64,000 bases of DNA from an uncultured Clostridia bacterium (GCA_947589355.1 CANPZC010000001.1:124001-188000); one strand, 5' to 3'. Shown: positions 17,001-26,581, counted from the first letter of the stretch. Numbers and translations: made by a program. Notes: generated by a model not told the origin, from the letters alone.

Positions 17001-18857
17001 ATGGGCAATACAAATTCTGTAGACTTGTATAAGCTTGATCTCCCGCGCGAGCTGAAAAAACTCACGCCCGAGCAGTGCGACAGCCTTTGCGAGCAGATCC
17101 GCAGGCTGCTTGTCGATACGGTATCAACAAACGGCGGTCATCTCGCGTCAAATCTCGGCGTGGTGGAGCTTACCGTTGCCATTCACCGTGTGTTCGATTC
17201 GCCGAAAGATAAAATTATCTGGGACGTCAGCCACCAAGCTTATACTCATAAAATTCTGACGGGCAGACTAAAAGATTTTTCTACACTTCGGCAAAAGGGT
17301 GGTATTTCGGGCTTTTCAAGACCCGGAGAATCTCCCCATGACTGCTTTGTATGCGGTCACGGCTCAACGGCTGTTTCAGCGGCGCTCGGCTTTTCTACCG
17401 CTATGCGGCTTGCAGGCGATAAACGTCACTGCGCGGTGGCAGTTGTGGGCGATGGCGCGGCAACAGGCGGTATGTTTTATGAGGGTCTCAACAATGCAGG
17501 GAAAAGTGACACAAACACAATAGTCATACTCAATCATAACGAGATGTCCATTTCTAAGAATGTCGGCGGCTTTGCAAAATATCTGTCCACTTTGCGTACA
17601 AAAGATAGCTATATAAAAACCAAAGGCGCGGTCGAAAGCGTTCTCAACAAAACGCCTATCGTCGGCAAACCGCTGGCGAATACTATACGTGTTTCAAAAA
17701 ACGCCATTAAAGAAGCGCTTATTCACAGTACCATTTTTGAAGATATGGGCTTTGAATATATCGGCCCCGTTGACGGTCATAACATCGCAGAGCTTGAATT
17801 TGCGCTGAAACAGGCAAAGGCGATGAAAAAGCCTGTCATCGTCCATGTAAATACCGTCAAAGGCAAGGGCTATGCGCCTGCCGAAGCAAATTCGGGCGAG
17901 TACCACGCAATAGGCTCTTTTGAGGTCGAAACGGGTCACCCCGATATCGAGACCAGCGACAGCTATTCTTTGCGCTTCGGTCAGAAAGTATGTCAACTTG
18001 CCGCTGATAATAAGAAAATTTGCTGCGTTACAGCCGCCATGAAGTACGGCACGGGTCTGCAATATTTCGCGGCAAAATACCCCTCACGCTTTTTCGATGT
18101 CGGCATTGCCGAGGAGCACGCGGTAACATTCTGCGCAGGTCTTGCAAGTGCAGGGTTAGTGCCTGTTTTCGCAGTATATTCAACATTTTCGCAGCGCTGT
18201 TTCGATCAGCTCGTGCACGATGTTTCAATTGCAGGTCTGCACGTTGTTCTGGGTATTGACAGAGCAGGCATAGTTCCAGGCGATGGCGAAACGCATCAGG
18301 GCATTTTCGATGTACCCATGTTTTCATGCGTGCCGGGGGCAACCGTGTATTCGCCCTCGTGCAGCGAGGAACTGGAAATGTGTATTGAAAAATCCGTCAA
18401 TGAAGATACAGGTCTGTGCGCCGTAAGATACCCCAAGGGCGAGCCTTATGAAAGCGCAGGAAAGTACGATCTTTCTACAGAATTTACCTATACTAAAAGC
18501 GGCAGCAAAACGCTTGTGGTCACCTATGGCAGAGTGTATAACAACGTTTTGACAGCCCTTGAAACTCTTTCAGAAAAAGGCATAGCTTGCGATGTTTTAA
18601 AGCTAGTAAAGGTCTTTCCGCTCAGCGATGAAGTCGCAAAGATAGTTAAAAAGTACAAAAAAGTGTACGTTTTCGAGGAAAGTTATAAAGAAAATTCCGT
18701 TGCCGAAAGAATAGCGGCAGTAAACAAAAACACCGTTTCTACGTGCATAAACGGTTTTCTGCCCCATGCAGATGTTGACAGCCTTTTGTGCGACTGCTCA
18801 CTTTCTGCCGAAAAAATTGCCGCGCTTATAGAAAGCGGCGAACCCCATGCGAATTGA
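17001..18857 (+). CDS. dxs: 1-deoxy-D-xylulose-5-phosphate synthase
   Basis: This is a 618-residue DXS, a thiamine diphosphate enzyme that joins pyruvate and glyceraldehyde 3-phosphate in the first step of the MEP isoprenoid pathway. Visible are WDVSHQAYTHKILTG, the TPP-binding VVGDGAATGGMFYEGLNNAG (near residue 150), FDVGIAEEHAVTFCAGLA and GIDRAGIVPGDGETHQG. Length is usual. gaggac provides the RBS. The stop overlaps the tlyA start. Confidence 0.96.
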   Translation: MGNTNSVDLYKLDLPRELKKLTPEQCDSLCEQIRRLLVDTVSTNGGHLASNLGVVELTVAIHRVFDSPKDKIIWDVSHQAYTHKILTGRLKDFSTLRQKGGISGFSRPGESPHDCFVCGHGSTAVSAALGFSTAMRLAGDKRHCAVAVVGDGAATGGMFYEGLNNAGKSDTNTIVILNHNEMSISKNVGGFAKYLSTLRTKDSYIKTKGAVESVLNKTPIVGKPLANTIRVSKNAIKEALIHSTIFEDMGFEYIGPVDGHNIAELEFALKQAKAMKKPVIVHVNTVKGKGYAPAEANSGEYHAIGSFEVETGHPDIETSDSYSLRFGQKVCQLAADNKKICCVTAAMKYGTGLQYFAAKYPSRFFDVGIAEEHAVTFCAGLASAGLVPVFAVYSTFSQRCFDQLVHDVSIAGLHVVLGIDRAGIVPGDGETHQGIFDVPMFSCVPGATVYSPSCSEELEMCIEKSVNEDTGLCAVRYPKGEPYESAGKYDLSTEFTYTKSGSKTLVVTYGRVYNNVLTALETLSEKGIACDVLKLVKVFPLSDEVAKIVKKYKKVYVFEESYKENSVAERIAAVNKNTVSTCINGFLPHADVDSLLCDCSLSAEKIAALIESGEPHAN

Positions 18858-19644
18858 CATAGCCGTGGTGCAGCGCGGTCTGTGCCCCTCCCGTCAAAAA
18901 GCCAAGGGGCTTATATTAAGCGGCTGCGTTACCGTAAACGGCAAGACCATAATAAAGCCCTCTTTTGAGGTGTCAGACAGCGACAGTATCACCCTCACGG
19001 GCGGCGAGATGAAGTATGCCTCACGCGCAGGGTATAAGCTGGAGCACGCCGCCAAGGTCTTTGATATATCTTTTCAAAATATGGTTTGTGCCGATATAGG
19101 CGCATCTACAGGCGGTTTTACAGATTTCATGCTTCAAAGCGGCGCAAAAAAGGTCTATGCGGTAGATGTCGGTCACGACCAGCTTGCAGATAAACTCAAA
19201 AGAGATAAACGCGTAAAGAATATCGAGGGCGTAAACGTAAAACAACTGTGCCAAGGCTTTTTTGATGAAAGAATAGATGTTATGACCGCCGATCTTTCGT
19301 TTATATCGCTGAAAACTGCCTTGCCTTTTATGCTCTCATCACTTGAAAAAGGCGCGAAACTTCTGCTTCTTGTAAAGCCCCAGTTTGAGGCTGGCAGGCA
19401 AGCGGTAGGCAAGGGCGGCATAGTCAAAGATAAAAAAGCGCACATTCGTGTTATAAACGAGGTTTGTAACTCGGCAGTGCAGGGCGGCTGTGCTGTAAAA
19501 GGCGCTGCATTTTCGCCTATAAAGGGCGGCGACGGCAATATTGAGTATCTTCTGTATGCCGTGTATGATGAAACCGCCGAAACTTGCATAGTTGACAGCG
19601 AAAACATTGTCAGAAATGCGTTTGACACGCTCAAAGCTATATAA
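18847..19644 (+). CDS. tlyA: TlyA family rRNA 2'-O-methyltransferase
   Basis: This is a 265-residue TlyA-type protein with an N-terminal S4 RNA-binding domain (residues 1-60, MRIDIAVVQRGLCPSRQKAKGLI) and an FtsJ-like SAM methyltransferase domain (CADIGASTGGFTDFMLQ, then MTADLSFISL and LLLVKPQFEAGR). Homologues methylate ribosomal RNA. It starts within the last codons of dxs (11-base overlap) and precedes nadK, a common clostridial order. Confidence 0.92.
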   Translation: MRIDIAVVQRGLCPSRQKAKGLILSGCVTVNGKTIIKPSFEVSDSDSITLTGGEMKYASRAGYKLEHAAKVFDISFQNMVCADIGASTGGFTDFMLQSGAKKVYAVDVGHDQLADKLKRDKRVKNIEGVNVKQLCQGFFDERIDVMTADLSFISLKTALPFMLSSLEKGAKLLLLVKPQFEAGRQAVGKGGIVKDKKAHIRVINEVCNSAVQGGCAVKGAAFSPIKGGDGNIEYLLYAVYDETAETCIVDSENIVRNAFDTLKAI

Positions 19645-19675
19645 CATATATGCAACAAAGTTAAGGTGAACGTTT

Positions 19676-20554
19676 ATGAACAAACAAAATGAAAAGATAA
19701 AAAAAGTCTACCTTTCGCCCAATCTTGAAAAAGAAAACTGCCTTGAATATACCAAAAAAGCCTGCGAAATTCTTGCCGCTAACGGCTGCAGAGTTTTTGC
19801 AGATGAAAGTTTGAAAGGCTTCTTTAATGGCATAATTTTCGGCAAGCCCGAGGAGCTGCTGCCACAGTGCGATATAATTCTGGTCTCGGGCGGCGACGGC
19901 ACGATACTAAAGCACGCAAAAAAATATTCTGCTTATGATAAAGCTATCCTCGGTCTTAACTGCGGCAGGCTCGGTTTTATGGCAACTTTAGAGCACGACG
20001 AACTTCACCTGCTTGAAAAGCTCTGCGAGGGCAGCTACAGAATTTCAGAAAGAATGCTCATTCAGGCAGATGTAACCTCGTCAGGCGAGAAAAGAACGTT
20101 CACCGCGCTTAACGATATAGTTTTCATGAAAAGTGAGGGCTGCAAGATTGCCGATTTTTGTGTAACTAAAGAAGATGCCGTAGTTTCATCTCTGCGCGCC
20201 GACGGACTTATATTTTCTACCCCCACGGGCGCAACGGCATATTCGCTTTCGGCAGGCGGGCCGCTGATAGAACCCGAAATGCAGTGTATAGAATTTACGC
20301 AGATATGTCCACACTCCCTTTTTGCAAGAACTATGATATTCACCTCCGACTCATCGCTTAACGTAACGTTTTCGTCAAAGGGCGGCGGCAAAGTTATACT
20401 TACCGTTGACGGCGTTGACGAAATGCACATTTCCGAGAGCGACAGCGTGCAGATAAGCAAGGCGCTCGGCAGCGTAAAACTTGTCGATATAACGGGCAAC
20501 AGCTTCCATAATTCAATAAGTAAAAAACTCATGACACCCATGAAAGGCGTTTGA
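19676..20554 (+). CDS. nadK: NAD kinase
   Basis: This is a 292-residue NAD kinase that phosphorylates NAD to NADP. The GGDGT motif is in ILVSGGDGTILKHAKK (near residue 73), followed by LGLNCGRLGFM and TPTGATAYSLSAGGPLI. An aaggtg RBS lies upstream of ATG 19676. It is followed 18 bases later by argR, as in many Firmicutes. Confidence 0.95.
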   Translation: MNKQNEKIKKVYLSPNLEKENCLEYTKKACEILAANGCRVFADESLKGFFNGIIFGKPEELLPQCDIILVSGGDGTILKHAKKYSAYDKAILGLNCGRLGFMATLEHDELHLLEKLCEGSYRISERMLIQADVTSSGEKRTFTALNDIVFMKSEGCKIADFCVTKEDAVVSSLRADGLIFSTPTGATAYSLSAGGPLIEPEMQCIEFTQICPHSLFARTMIFTSDSSLNVTFSSKGGGKVILTVDGVDEMHISESDSVQISKALGSVKLVDITGNSFHNSISKKLMTPMKGV

Positions 20555-20572
20555 GCCTGAAAGGAAAAAACT

Positions 20573-21040
20573 ATGAAAAAAGAGCGCCAGCAGGCAATAA
20601 AAGAACTTATAGAGCAGAAAAATATCGATACGCAGCAGGGACTTAAAGCAGAGCTTGAAAAACTCGGCTTTAAGGTAACTCAGGCAACCGTCTCGCGCGA
20701 TATAAACGATTTGGGGCTTGTAAAGGTGCTGCGCGGTCAGGGGCAGTATCGCTACAGCGTTATGCCGCAAAGCAAGCGCCGCCTCTCACCGCTCGAGGAG
20801 CTTTATTCGCTGATGAAAACACTTACGGTATCTCTCGACTACGCAGGCAATACCGTAGTTATCAAGTGCCAGACAGGTATGGCGCAGGCAGTTTGTGCTA
20901 AACTTGATGCCGCAGCCCTGCCTCAGGTAGTCGGTACTCTTGCAGGCGACGATACCATTTTTGTTCTTGTAAGAACCGGTGAAGATGCCGCGCGGCTTGC
21001 AGATGTTTTAAGCAGCGCAGCCGACGGTCTTACCGACTGA
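20573..21040 (+). CDS. argR: Arginine repressor
   Basis: This is a 155-residue ArgR/AhrC. The N-terminal winged helix contains KVTQATVSRDINDLGLVKV; the C-terminal hexamerisation and arginine-binding domain contains VGTLAGDDTIFVLVRT. It senses arginine and regulates arginine metabolism genes. The argR-recN pairing is characteristic of Firmicutes. RBS gaaagga. Confidence 0.95.
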   Translation: MKKERQQAIKELIEQKNIDTQQGLKAELEKLGFKVTQATVSRDINDLGLVKVLRGQGQYRYSVMPQSKRRLSPLEELYSLMKTLTVSLDYAGNTVVIKCQTGMAQAVCAKLDAAALPQVVGTLAGDDTIFVLVRTGEDAARLADVLSSAADGLTD

Positions 21041-21076
21041 CGGACTGTTTTAATTAAAAAGAAAGGAGATGTACCC

Positions 21077-22771
21077 ATGCTCAGGGAACTTTATATCGAA
21101 GATCTCGCGGTAATAGAAAAGGCTGAAATTCAGCTTGCAGACGGTCTGAACGTCTTTTCGGGCGAAACAGGCGCAGGCAAATCTATACTTATAAACGGCA
21201 TAAACGCGGTTTTGGGTCAGCGTATGACAAAAGATATAGTACGCGGCGGCGAGAAAAAAGCCGTTATCACCGCGGTTTTTGACGATATAACCGAGCAGCT
21301 TTCCGCGGCTCTGAAAGAAAACGGCATAGATTGCGATGACGACCAGATAGTCATAAGCCGAGAGATAAACTGTGACGGCGGCAGCGTTGCAAGGCTAAAT
21401 TCGCGCCCCGTAAGCGTTGCGCTTTTGAAGAACATCGCACCCATGCTTGTGAATATCCACGGTCAGCACGACAGCCGATCCCTCCTTTCAGCCGAGCGGC
21501 ACTTAGAGCTTATAGATATTTTCGCCGCAGATGCAGACGTTTTAGAAGACTATAAAAAGTCGTTCAGGCAGCTGCAAAATGTATCGCGTGAGCTTAAAAA
21601 AGCAAGCGCAGATTCTCAGCAGAAAGAACTCCGCACCTCGCAGCTTGCCGCTATTGTGAACGATATAAAACCTCTTGAGCTTTTGCCAGACGAGGATACC
21701 GATATTGAAAAACGCTTTGAACTTGCCGACAGCTCGCGCGAACTTTCGCAGGTGCTGTCAGCGGTCGTAACGGCAATATACGGCAGCGATGAGCAGTCTT
21801 TCGGCGCAAGCAGCAGCGTTGCAGATGCATCTCAAAAACTTGCGGCTTTTCAGGAAGAATTTTCAGACCTCGAGCCGATAGTGCAGCGGCTTGACAGCGT
21901 AAGAATAGAGCTTGACGATATTTCTACACTTCTTATGAGATTTATAGGCAGCGTTGAGATTGACCCTACCGAGTTTGCGCGCCTCAGCCGCCGCCGTGAC
22001 GAGATACTACAGCTAAAACGAAAGTACAATACCGATGTAAACGGGCTTATTAAGCTTTGCGAAACTTCGGGCGACGAGCTTTTAAAACTCACCGGAAGCG
22101 AAAGCAATATAGCGCAGCTGCAAAAAGAGCGTGCCGAGCTTCTGAAAGAGGTCTCTCAAAAAGCCGCCAAGCTTTCAGATATAAGAGAGAAAGCAGCCAA
22201 GCGTTTTTGTGAAAGTGTAGCCAAGCAGCTTGAATTTCTGAATATGCCCAACGTCACACTGAGTTTTGAGCATACCAAAGGCAAACTTACCGTCAGCGGC
22301 ATGGACAGCATTGAACTTCTTATCAGCGCAAACCTCGGCGAACCGCCAAAGCCTATAGCTAAAATAGCCTCGGGCGGCGAACTTTCAAGAATAATGCTCG
22401 CCCTCAAATGCGTTATTGCCGACCGCGACGACATACCCACTATGATATTTGACGAGATAGATACGGGCGTAAGCGGCAGAGCGGCTCAGAAAATAGGTAT
22501 AAAACTAAGCGAACTTGCCGCGCACAGACAGGTGATATGCGTAACGCATCTTTCGCAGATAGCCGTTCAGGCTGACGAGCATATACTTATAGATAAGCGC
22601 ACCGCAGACGGCAGAACAACAACAGCCGTTACAGTGCTTGACGAAAAGGGCAGGGTAGACGAGATAGCCCGTATTTTAGGCGGTGAAAGCGTTACAGAAA
22701 CCACCATCAAAAATGCCGAGGAGCTTATAGCCGAAGCGGCAAGTCTTAAGTTAAAAAGTAAAAAATCTTAA
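21077..22771 (+). CDS. recN: DNA repair protein RecN
   Basis: This is a 564-residue RecN, an SMC-like ATPase for double-strand break repair. Walker A is FSGETGAGKSILINGINAVLG (near residue 30), coiled-coil regions lie on either side of residues 150-350, and the C-terminal signature IASGGELSRIMLALK and Walker B MIFDEIDTGVSG follow. gaaaggagatg gives a strong RBS. It is the last clear member of the long asp23 operon; a new promoter follows. Confidence 0.96.
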   Translation: MLRELYIEDLAVIEKAEIQLADGLNVFSGETGAGKSILINGINAVLGQRMTKDIVRGGEKKAVITAVFDDITEQLSAALKENGIDCDDDQIVISREINCDGGSVARLNSRPVSVALLKNIAPMLVNIHGQHDSRSLLSAERHLELIDIFAADADVLEDYKKSFRQLQNVSRELKKASADSQQKELRTSQLAAIVNDIKPLELLPDEDTDIEKRFELADSSRELSQVLSAVVTAIYGSDEQSFGASSSVADASQKLAAFQEEFSDLEPIVQRLDSVRIELDDISTLLMRFIGSVEIDPTEFARLSRRRDEILQLKRKYNTDVNGLIKLCETSGDELLKLTGSESNIAQLQKERAELLKEVSQKAAKLSDIREKAAKRFCESVAKQLEFLNMPNVTLSFEHTKGKLTVSGMDSIELLISANLGEPPKPIAKIASGGELSRIMLALKCVIADRDDIPTMIFDEIDTGVSGRAAQKIGIKLSELAAHRQVICVTHLSQIAVQADEHILIDKRTADGRTTTAVTVLDEKGRVDEIARILGGESVTETTIKNAEELIAEAASLKLKSKKS

Positions 22772-22787
22772 AAAATTATTAAATCTG

Positions 22788-22817
22788 TTGATTTTTCTTG
22801 TATGGATATGATACAAT
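22788..22817 (+). promoter_or_regulatory. Candidate promoter for the DUF5685 gene
   Basis: TTGATT (22788-22793), 18 bases, TACAAT (22812-22817). It is close to the RBS (gaaagggg from 22821), so the transcript would have a very short leader; medium-low confidence. Confidence 0.45.
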
Positions 22818-22835
22818 ACAGAAAGGGGCAGCCGC

Positions 22836-23720
22836 TTGTTTGGATATGTAAAAACGTATAAACCGCAAATGCGCATCTGCGAGTATGAAACGTATAAAGC
22901 GGTGTATTGCGGTCTTTGTAAATATATAGGCAAGCAGTATGGGCTTGTTCCGAGAATGGTGCTGAGTTACGACTTTGCGTTTTTGGCGCTTTTGGATCTT
23001 TCTCTGAAAGGCTGCCGACCCGATGTAAAACCGTGCAGATGTATCGCGCACCCGATAAAGAAAAGACCATGCGCTTTTTGCGGTGAGGGGTATGAGTATT
23101 CAGCCGCATCAGCGCAGATACTTATATACCATAAACTGCGCGATGATGTCTACGATAAAGGCGGCATAATGAAAAAACTCGCGGCAAGGCTGCTTTTGCT
23201 GTTTATGAAGAAAGGCTATAAAAAAGCCAAGGGTATGTACCCCCAGCTTGCCAAAAGTATAGAGCAGCAAATGATATTCCAGCAGCAGACCGAGCGCAAA
23301 CAGAACATTAGCATCGATGAAGCGATACAGCCCTCCGCCGCCATGATGGAAAGTATAGCCTCGGGTCTTTCAAAAGATTGCGATAAGCAGCAAATTTTGC
23401 GTAAGTTCGGCTATTTTATCGGCAGATTTGTGTACCTGTGCGACGCCGCCGATGATCTTCACGACGACATAAAACGCGGCGGTTATGACCCTCTGATAAA
23501 AGAGCTCGATCTGCACGACAGCATCAGCGAGAGCGACTGCGGCAGAATTAAAGAGTATATGATAAACAGCGTGAATATGACGCTTTCTGCGCTGGCAGAC
23601 TATTACGTACAGCTGGAGATAAAAAATTTCAAACCCATACTAGATAATATCGTGTATATGGGGCTCAAAGCCTCCTGCGAGGCAGTGCTTGAAAAGAGAT
23701 TTTCTATAGAAGAAAAGTAA
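22836..23720 (+). CDS. DUF5685 family protein
   Basis: This is a 294-residue cytoplasmic protein that begins FGYVKTYKPQMRICEYETYKAVYCGLCKYIG, the recognisable start of the DUF5685 family. Cysteines cluster in the first 90 residues (CGLCK, CRC, CAFCG), which suggests a metal site. A helical body with DAADDLHDDIKRGGYDPL follows. The start is TTG at 22836 with RBS gaaagggg. It precedes a J-domain gene by 29 bases, a recurring pairing. Function unknown. Confidence 0.75.
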   Translation: MFGYVKTYKPQMRICEYETYKAVYCGLCKYIGKQYGLVPRMVLSYDFAFLALLDLSLKGCRPDVKPCRCIAHPIKKRPCAFCGEGYEYSAASAQILIYHKLRDDVYDKGGIMKKLAARLLLLFMKKGYKKAKGMYPQLAKSIEQQMIFQQQTERKQNISIDEAIQPSAAMMESIASGLSKDCDKQQILRKFGYFIGRFVYLCDAADDLHDDIKRGGYDPLIKELDLHDSISESDCGRIKEYMINSVNMTLSALADYYVQLEIKNFKPILDNIVYMGLKASCEAVLEKRFSIEEK

Positions 23721-23749
23721 AATATACATAAAACAGAAAGGAAAATAAA

Positions 23750-24364
23750 ATGACAGATCCTTACAAAATTTTGGGAGTTTCGCCCTCAGCAAGCGACGAC
23801 GAGGTAAGATCGGCTTACAGAGAGCTTGCAAAAAAATATCACCCCGATAACTATGCAGACAATCCACTCAGCGATCTAGCCAACGAGAAGATGTCCGAGA
23901 TAAACGAGGCGTATGACCAAATAATGAATATGCGCCGAGGCGGCAGCAGCACAGCAGGAGAGAGTACCGCATACGGAAACGCAAGCTATAACCACGTCCG
24001 CGAACTTATCCGCAGCGGCAATGTTTCAGAAGCCGATAATATCTTAAACGGCATACCCGAATACAGCAGAAACGCCGAATGGTATTTCCTCAAAGGCAGC
24101 GTAGCCTATTCAAGGGGCTGGCTGAATGATGCCTATTCAAACTTTTCGCGTGCCTGCTCGATGGACCCTTCCAACAAAGAGTACAGTGCAGCCATGAACC
24201 AGATGAACCAGCGCCGCAGCGGCTATATGAACGGCGAGGGCTCTCAGCACTATAATATGGGCAGCGACAGACCCGGCTGCGGCCCGTGTGATATGTGCCA
24301 AGCGCTTATCTGTACCGACTGCTGCTGCGAATGTATGGGCGGCGACTTCATTTCCTGCTGCTGA
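23750..24364 (+). CDS. J-domain (DnaJ-like) protein with Cys-rich tail
   Basis: This is a 204-residue protein with an N-terminal J domain (residues about 3-65) containing the HPD tripeptide in AKKYHPDNYADNPL, which stimulates Hsp70 ATPase. A helical, TPR-like stretch (LIRSGNVSEADNILNG, then WYFLKGSVAYSRGWLNDA) follows and the C terminus holds nine cysteines (CGPCDMCQALICTDCCCEC ... SCC). It lacks the zinc fingers of DnaJ proper. Likely a specialised co-chaperone paired with the DUF5685 protein; this role is inference. Confidence 0.8.
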   Translation: MTDPYKILGVSPSASDDEVRSAYRELAKKYHPDNYADNPLSDLANEKMSEINEAYDQIMNMRRGGSSTAGESTAYGNASYNHVRELIRSGNVSEADNILNGIPEYSRNAEWYFLKGSVAYSRGWLNDAYSNFSRACSMDPSNKEYSAAMNQMNQRRSGYMNGEGSQHYNMGSDRPGCGPCDMCQALICTDCCCECMGGDFISCC

Positions 24365-24380
24365 GAAAAGCGTGTGAAAT

Positions 24381-24929
24381 ATGAAAAAGAAAAGTTATAA
24401 AATTGCCCTCGGCGGCGTGGTGTCGTCACTGAGCTTGGTCGTCATGCTGCTTGCCTCCGTGATACCGGGGCTTGAATATACTATCCCTGCGCTGGCAGGC
24501 ATTCTGCTTATAGTAATAGTTATCGAGATAAACCTGCGGTGGGCGCTGCTTTCGTATGCCGCCGTCGCACTGCTTACGTTTTTTATCGTGCCTAATAAAG
24601 AATCAGGTCTTTTGTATATCACATTCATGGGCTATTACCCTATAATAAAATCTGTATTTGAAACAAAGATAAAGCCGCGCGCAGGGCAGTGGGCGGCAAA
24701 ATTTGCGCTGTTCAACGCCGCGCTTGTGGTGTATTATCAGCTTGTAAAACTGCTGGTAGTAAGTCAGGAGCTCACCGAATCGCTCGGCAAATACGGCAAA
24801 TATTCGCTGATAATTATGCTGGGTCTGGCAAACGTAGTGTTCCTTGTGTACGATGTAGCCCTTACCAATATAATAACCGCCTATATGAAGTGGTTTCGCA
24901 AAAAGTTCATTAAACATATAGATAAGTAG
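24381..24929 (+). CDS. Hypothetical polytopic membrane protein
   Basis: This is a 182-residue protein with about five membrane spans (for example IALGGVVSSLSLVVMLLASVIP, LLSYAAVALLTFFIVP and LIIMLGLANVVFLVYDVALT). The N-terminal pattern recalls ECF-transporter S components or their relatives, but I cannot assign it. It sits 17 bases after the J-domain gene and 19 before a TVP38-type gene, so it is probably co-transcribed. No function is claimed. Confidence 0.65.
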   Translation: MKKKSYKIALGGVVSSLSLVVMLLASVIPGLEYTIPALAGILLIVIVIEINLRWALLSYAAVALLTFFIVPNKESGLLYITFMGYYPIIKSVFETKIKPRAGQWAAKFALFNAALVVYYQLVKLLVVSQELTESLGKYGKYSLIIMLGLANVVFLVYDVALTNIITAYMKWFRKKFIKHIDK

Positions 24930-24947
24930 AGAAAGAAAAGGATAACA

Positions 24948-25682
24948 ATGGGAGAATACGATAAGTACCTGCTTGACAAAAATTCGTCAACATATAAACG
25001 GCGGATCATAGTAAGAGTGATAACCTTGGTGCTTGTCCTCGGCATTTCAACATACCTCGTGTTCAAGCTCTATCCATATGTAGAGTTTATAAAAACACAG
25101 GAGGGCAGGAAATACCTCAAAAGCATCGTCGATGACAATATGCTAAAAGGTGTGCTGCTGTTCACTGCGTGTCAAGCGCTGCAAGTTATAATACCCGTCC
25201 TGCCGCCGCTGCAAATCGTCAGCGGTATGCTCTTCGGCTCAGTGCTCGGCACATTGCTTTCAATACTCGGTATAGTGCTTGGCTCAACGGTGGTGTTTTT
25301 TCTCGTCAAGTGGCTGGGCTATTCGTTTGTGCAAACCATGCTTGACGAAAAAAAGCTGCACCGCTTCAAATTTCTGTATGACGAAAACAAAGTCGTCACC
25401 ATAATGGCAATAATGTTTCTCGTCCCGGGCTTCCCGAAAGATATGCTAACATTCGTGCTGCCGCTCACAAAAATGTCAAAGAAAGACTTCTTTTTCGTAA
25501 TAATGCCTGCCCGAGTGCCTGCCTTGGTGCTGTCATCGGTCGTCGGCGGCTGTATACGCAGCGAGAATTATATCGCAGCAGGCGTGTTCTCGGTCTGCGT
25601 GCTTGCGCTCTCTGTCATCGGCATACTCTACCGCGATAAAATAGTCGAAAAATTCCATAGAGAGCATTCTAAAAATAAGTGA
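24948..25682 (+). CDS. TVP38/TMEM64 family membrane protein
   Basis: This is a 244-residue DedA/VTT-domain protein. After an N-terminal span (residues 23-40) comes the VTT core with VLPPLQIVSGMLFGSVLG, LGSTVVFFLVKWLG and FLVPGFPKDMLTF, then further spans to near residue 235. The family is linked to lipid scrambling or membrane homeostasis. RBS agaaaagga precedes ATG 24948. It is last in the 22.8-25.7 kb group. Confidence 0.83.
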   Translation: MGEYDKYLLDKNSSTYKRRIIVRVITLVLVLGISTYLVFKLYPYVEFIKTQEGRKYLKSIVDDNMLKGVLLFTACQALQVIIPVLPPLQIVSGMLFGSVLGTLLSILGIVLGSTVVFFLVKWLGYSFVQTMLDEKKLHRFKFLYDENKVVTIMAIMFLVPGFPKDMLTFVLPLTKMSKKDFFFVIMPARVPALVLSSVVGGCIRSENYIAAGVFSVCVLALSVIGILYRDKIVEKFHREHSKNK

Positions 25683-25696
25683 ATATTATTATATTT

Positions 25697-25723
25697 TGCG
25701 CTTACGCGCAACCTGCGGAGCTG
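25697..25723. repeat. Repeat motif with GCGCTTACGCGC core, copy 1
   Basis: TTGCGCTTACGCGCAA followed by cctgcggagc. The core folds as TGCGC-TTAC-GCGCA. Near-identical sequence occurs at 55664-55691, and the core also at 33703-33714. All are intergenic. Confidence 0.6.
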
Positions 25724-25821
25724 TTCAACGCCCCACCTTTGCACCACACATTATCTGTCCCTAGCTCCCACATACTAAAAACAATGCGCCACGGCAAACC
25801 GAGCTCTGAAAGGAAGATATT

Positions 25822-26143
25822 ATGACTGATTTTAGCATCAATGAAATGTTGGATATGCAAAAGTCTTCAGGATAAATACAAGGATAAATGGGAAAATTAT
25901 CGTGCGAAACGGGCAAACAAGCTGCTTTGGATGATAGGCGAAATTGGCGAAGTGATCGATGTTATCAAAAAGAATGGAGACCTTGCGGCGTGTGAGGATG
26001 TTGAAACAAGAAAACATCTCGTTGAAGAAATGGCAGATGTTCTAATGTATTACAACAATGTTATGCTTTGTTATGATATTTCTGCCGACGAATTAAAACA
26101 GGCATATACTGAAAAGTTTGAAAAGAATATGACACGTTGGTAA
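25822..26143 (+). pseudogene. MazG-like nucleotide pyrophosphohydrolase, frameshifted
   Basis: The 3' part (25864-26143) encodes a MazG-like all-alpha NTP pyrophosphohydrolase with the metal-binding helices GEIGEVIDVIKKNGD and HLVEEMADVLMYYNN. The proper 5' end lies in another frame: ATG 25822, behind aaaggaag, encodes MTDFSINEMLDMQK and then hits a stop at 25873. Joining the two around 25861-25866 restores the expected MQK-SLQDKYKDKWE. Further on, frame changes within about 25888-25918 would restore an expected ETGK-NKLLW. The 100-residue ORF in the track is therefore not a genuine start. Either the gene is decaying or the sequence has indel errors. Confidence 0.72.
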
Positions 26144-26251
26144 ATGCATGATTTTCTGCCTATATCAAAATCACCGAAAACATAGATATCACCTTGCACA
26201 ATTTGCTGCAACACCGAGTAATTCATTAAAAATAGCACCTGAGGAACCCAT

Positions 26252-26574
26252 ATGTCAACAACTAAAGATATCTCAGCTTCCTGTCCGAGCAGCTTAGCTC
26301 TCTTGACGGAATATCATTCCGTTCAATGATGGGCGAATATCTGATATATTACCGCGGCAAGACTGCCTCCTATGTCTGTGACGGCCGCCTTTTGGTAAGA
26401 CCCACACCGTCAGCAGTAAAAATGCTGCCCGATGCCGAATATGACTCCATGACCGCCGGCGGCAGAAAGAAACTGCTCCGAGTCGATAACATCGATAACA
26501 AAGAGCTTTTAACAGAGCTGTTTACTGCTATGTATGACGAACTGCCCGAACCAAAGCCCAAGAAGCATAAGTGA
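26252..26574 (+). pseudogene. TfoX N-terminal-domain protein, frameshifted near the start
   Basis: The track ORF at 26326 encodes a TfoX/Sxy N-terminal-like domain (MMGEYLIYYRGK, then LLVRPTPSAVKMLPDAEY and ELLTELFTAMYDELPEPKPKK). The same frame is open upstream from 26269 and reads YLSFLSEQLSSLDGISFRS, exactly the expected N-terminal part, but has no start and meets a stop just before it. The ATG at 26252 with RBS gagga begins MSTTKD in another frame. A one-base deletion near 26267 explains both. The intact protein would be about 107 residues. Translation from 26326 could still give a truncated product. Confidence 0.75.
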
Positions 26575-26581
26575 ACAAAAC

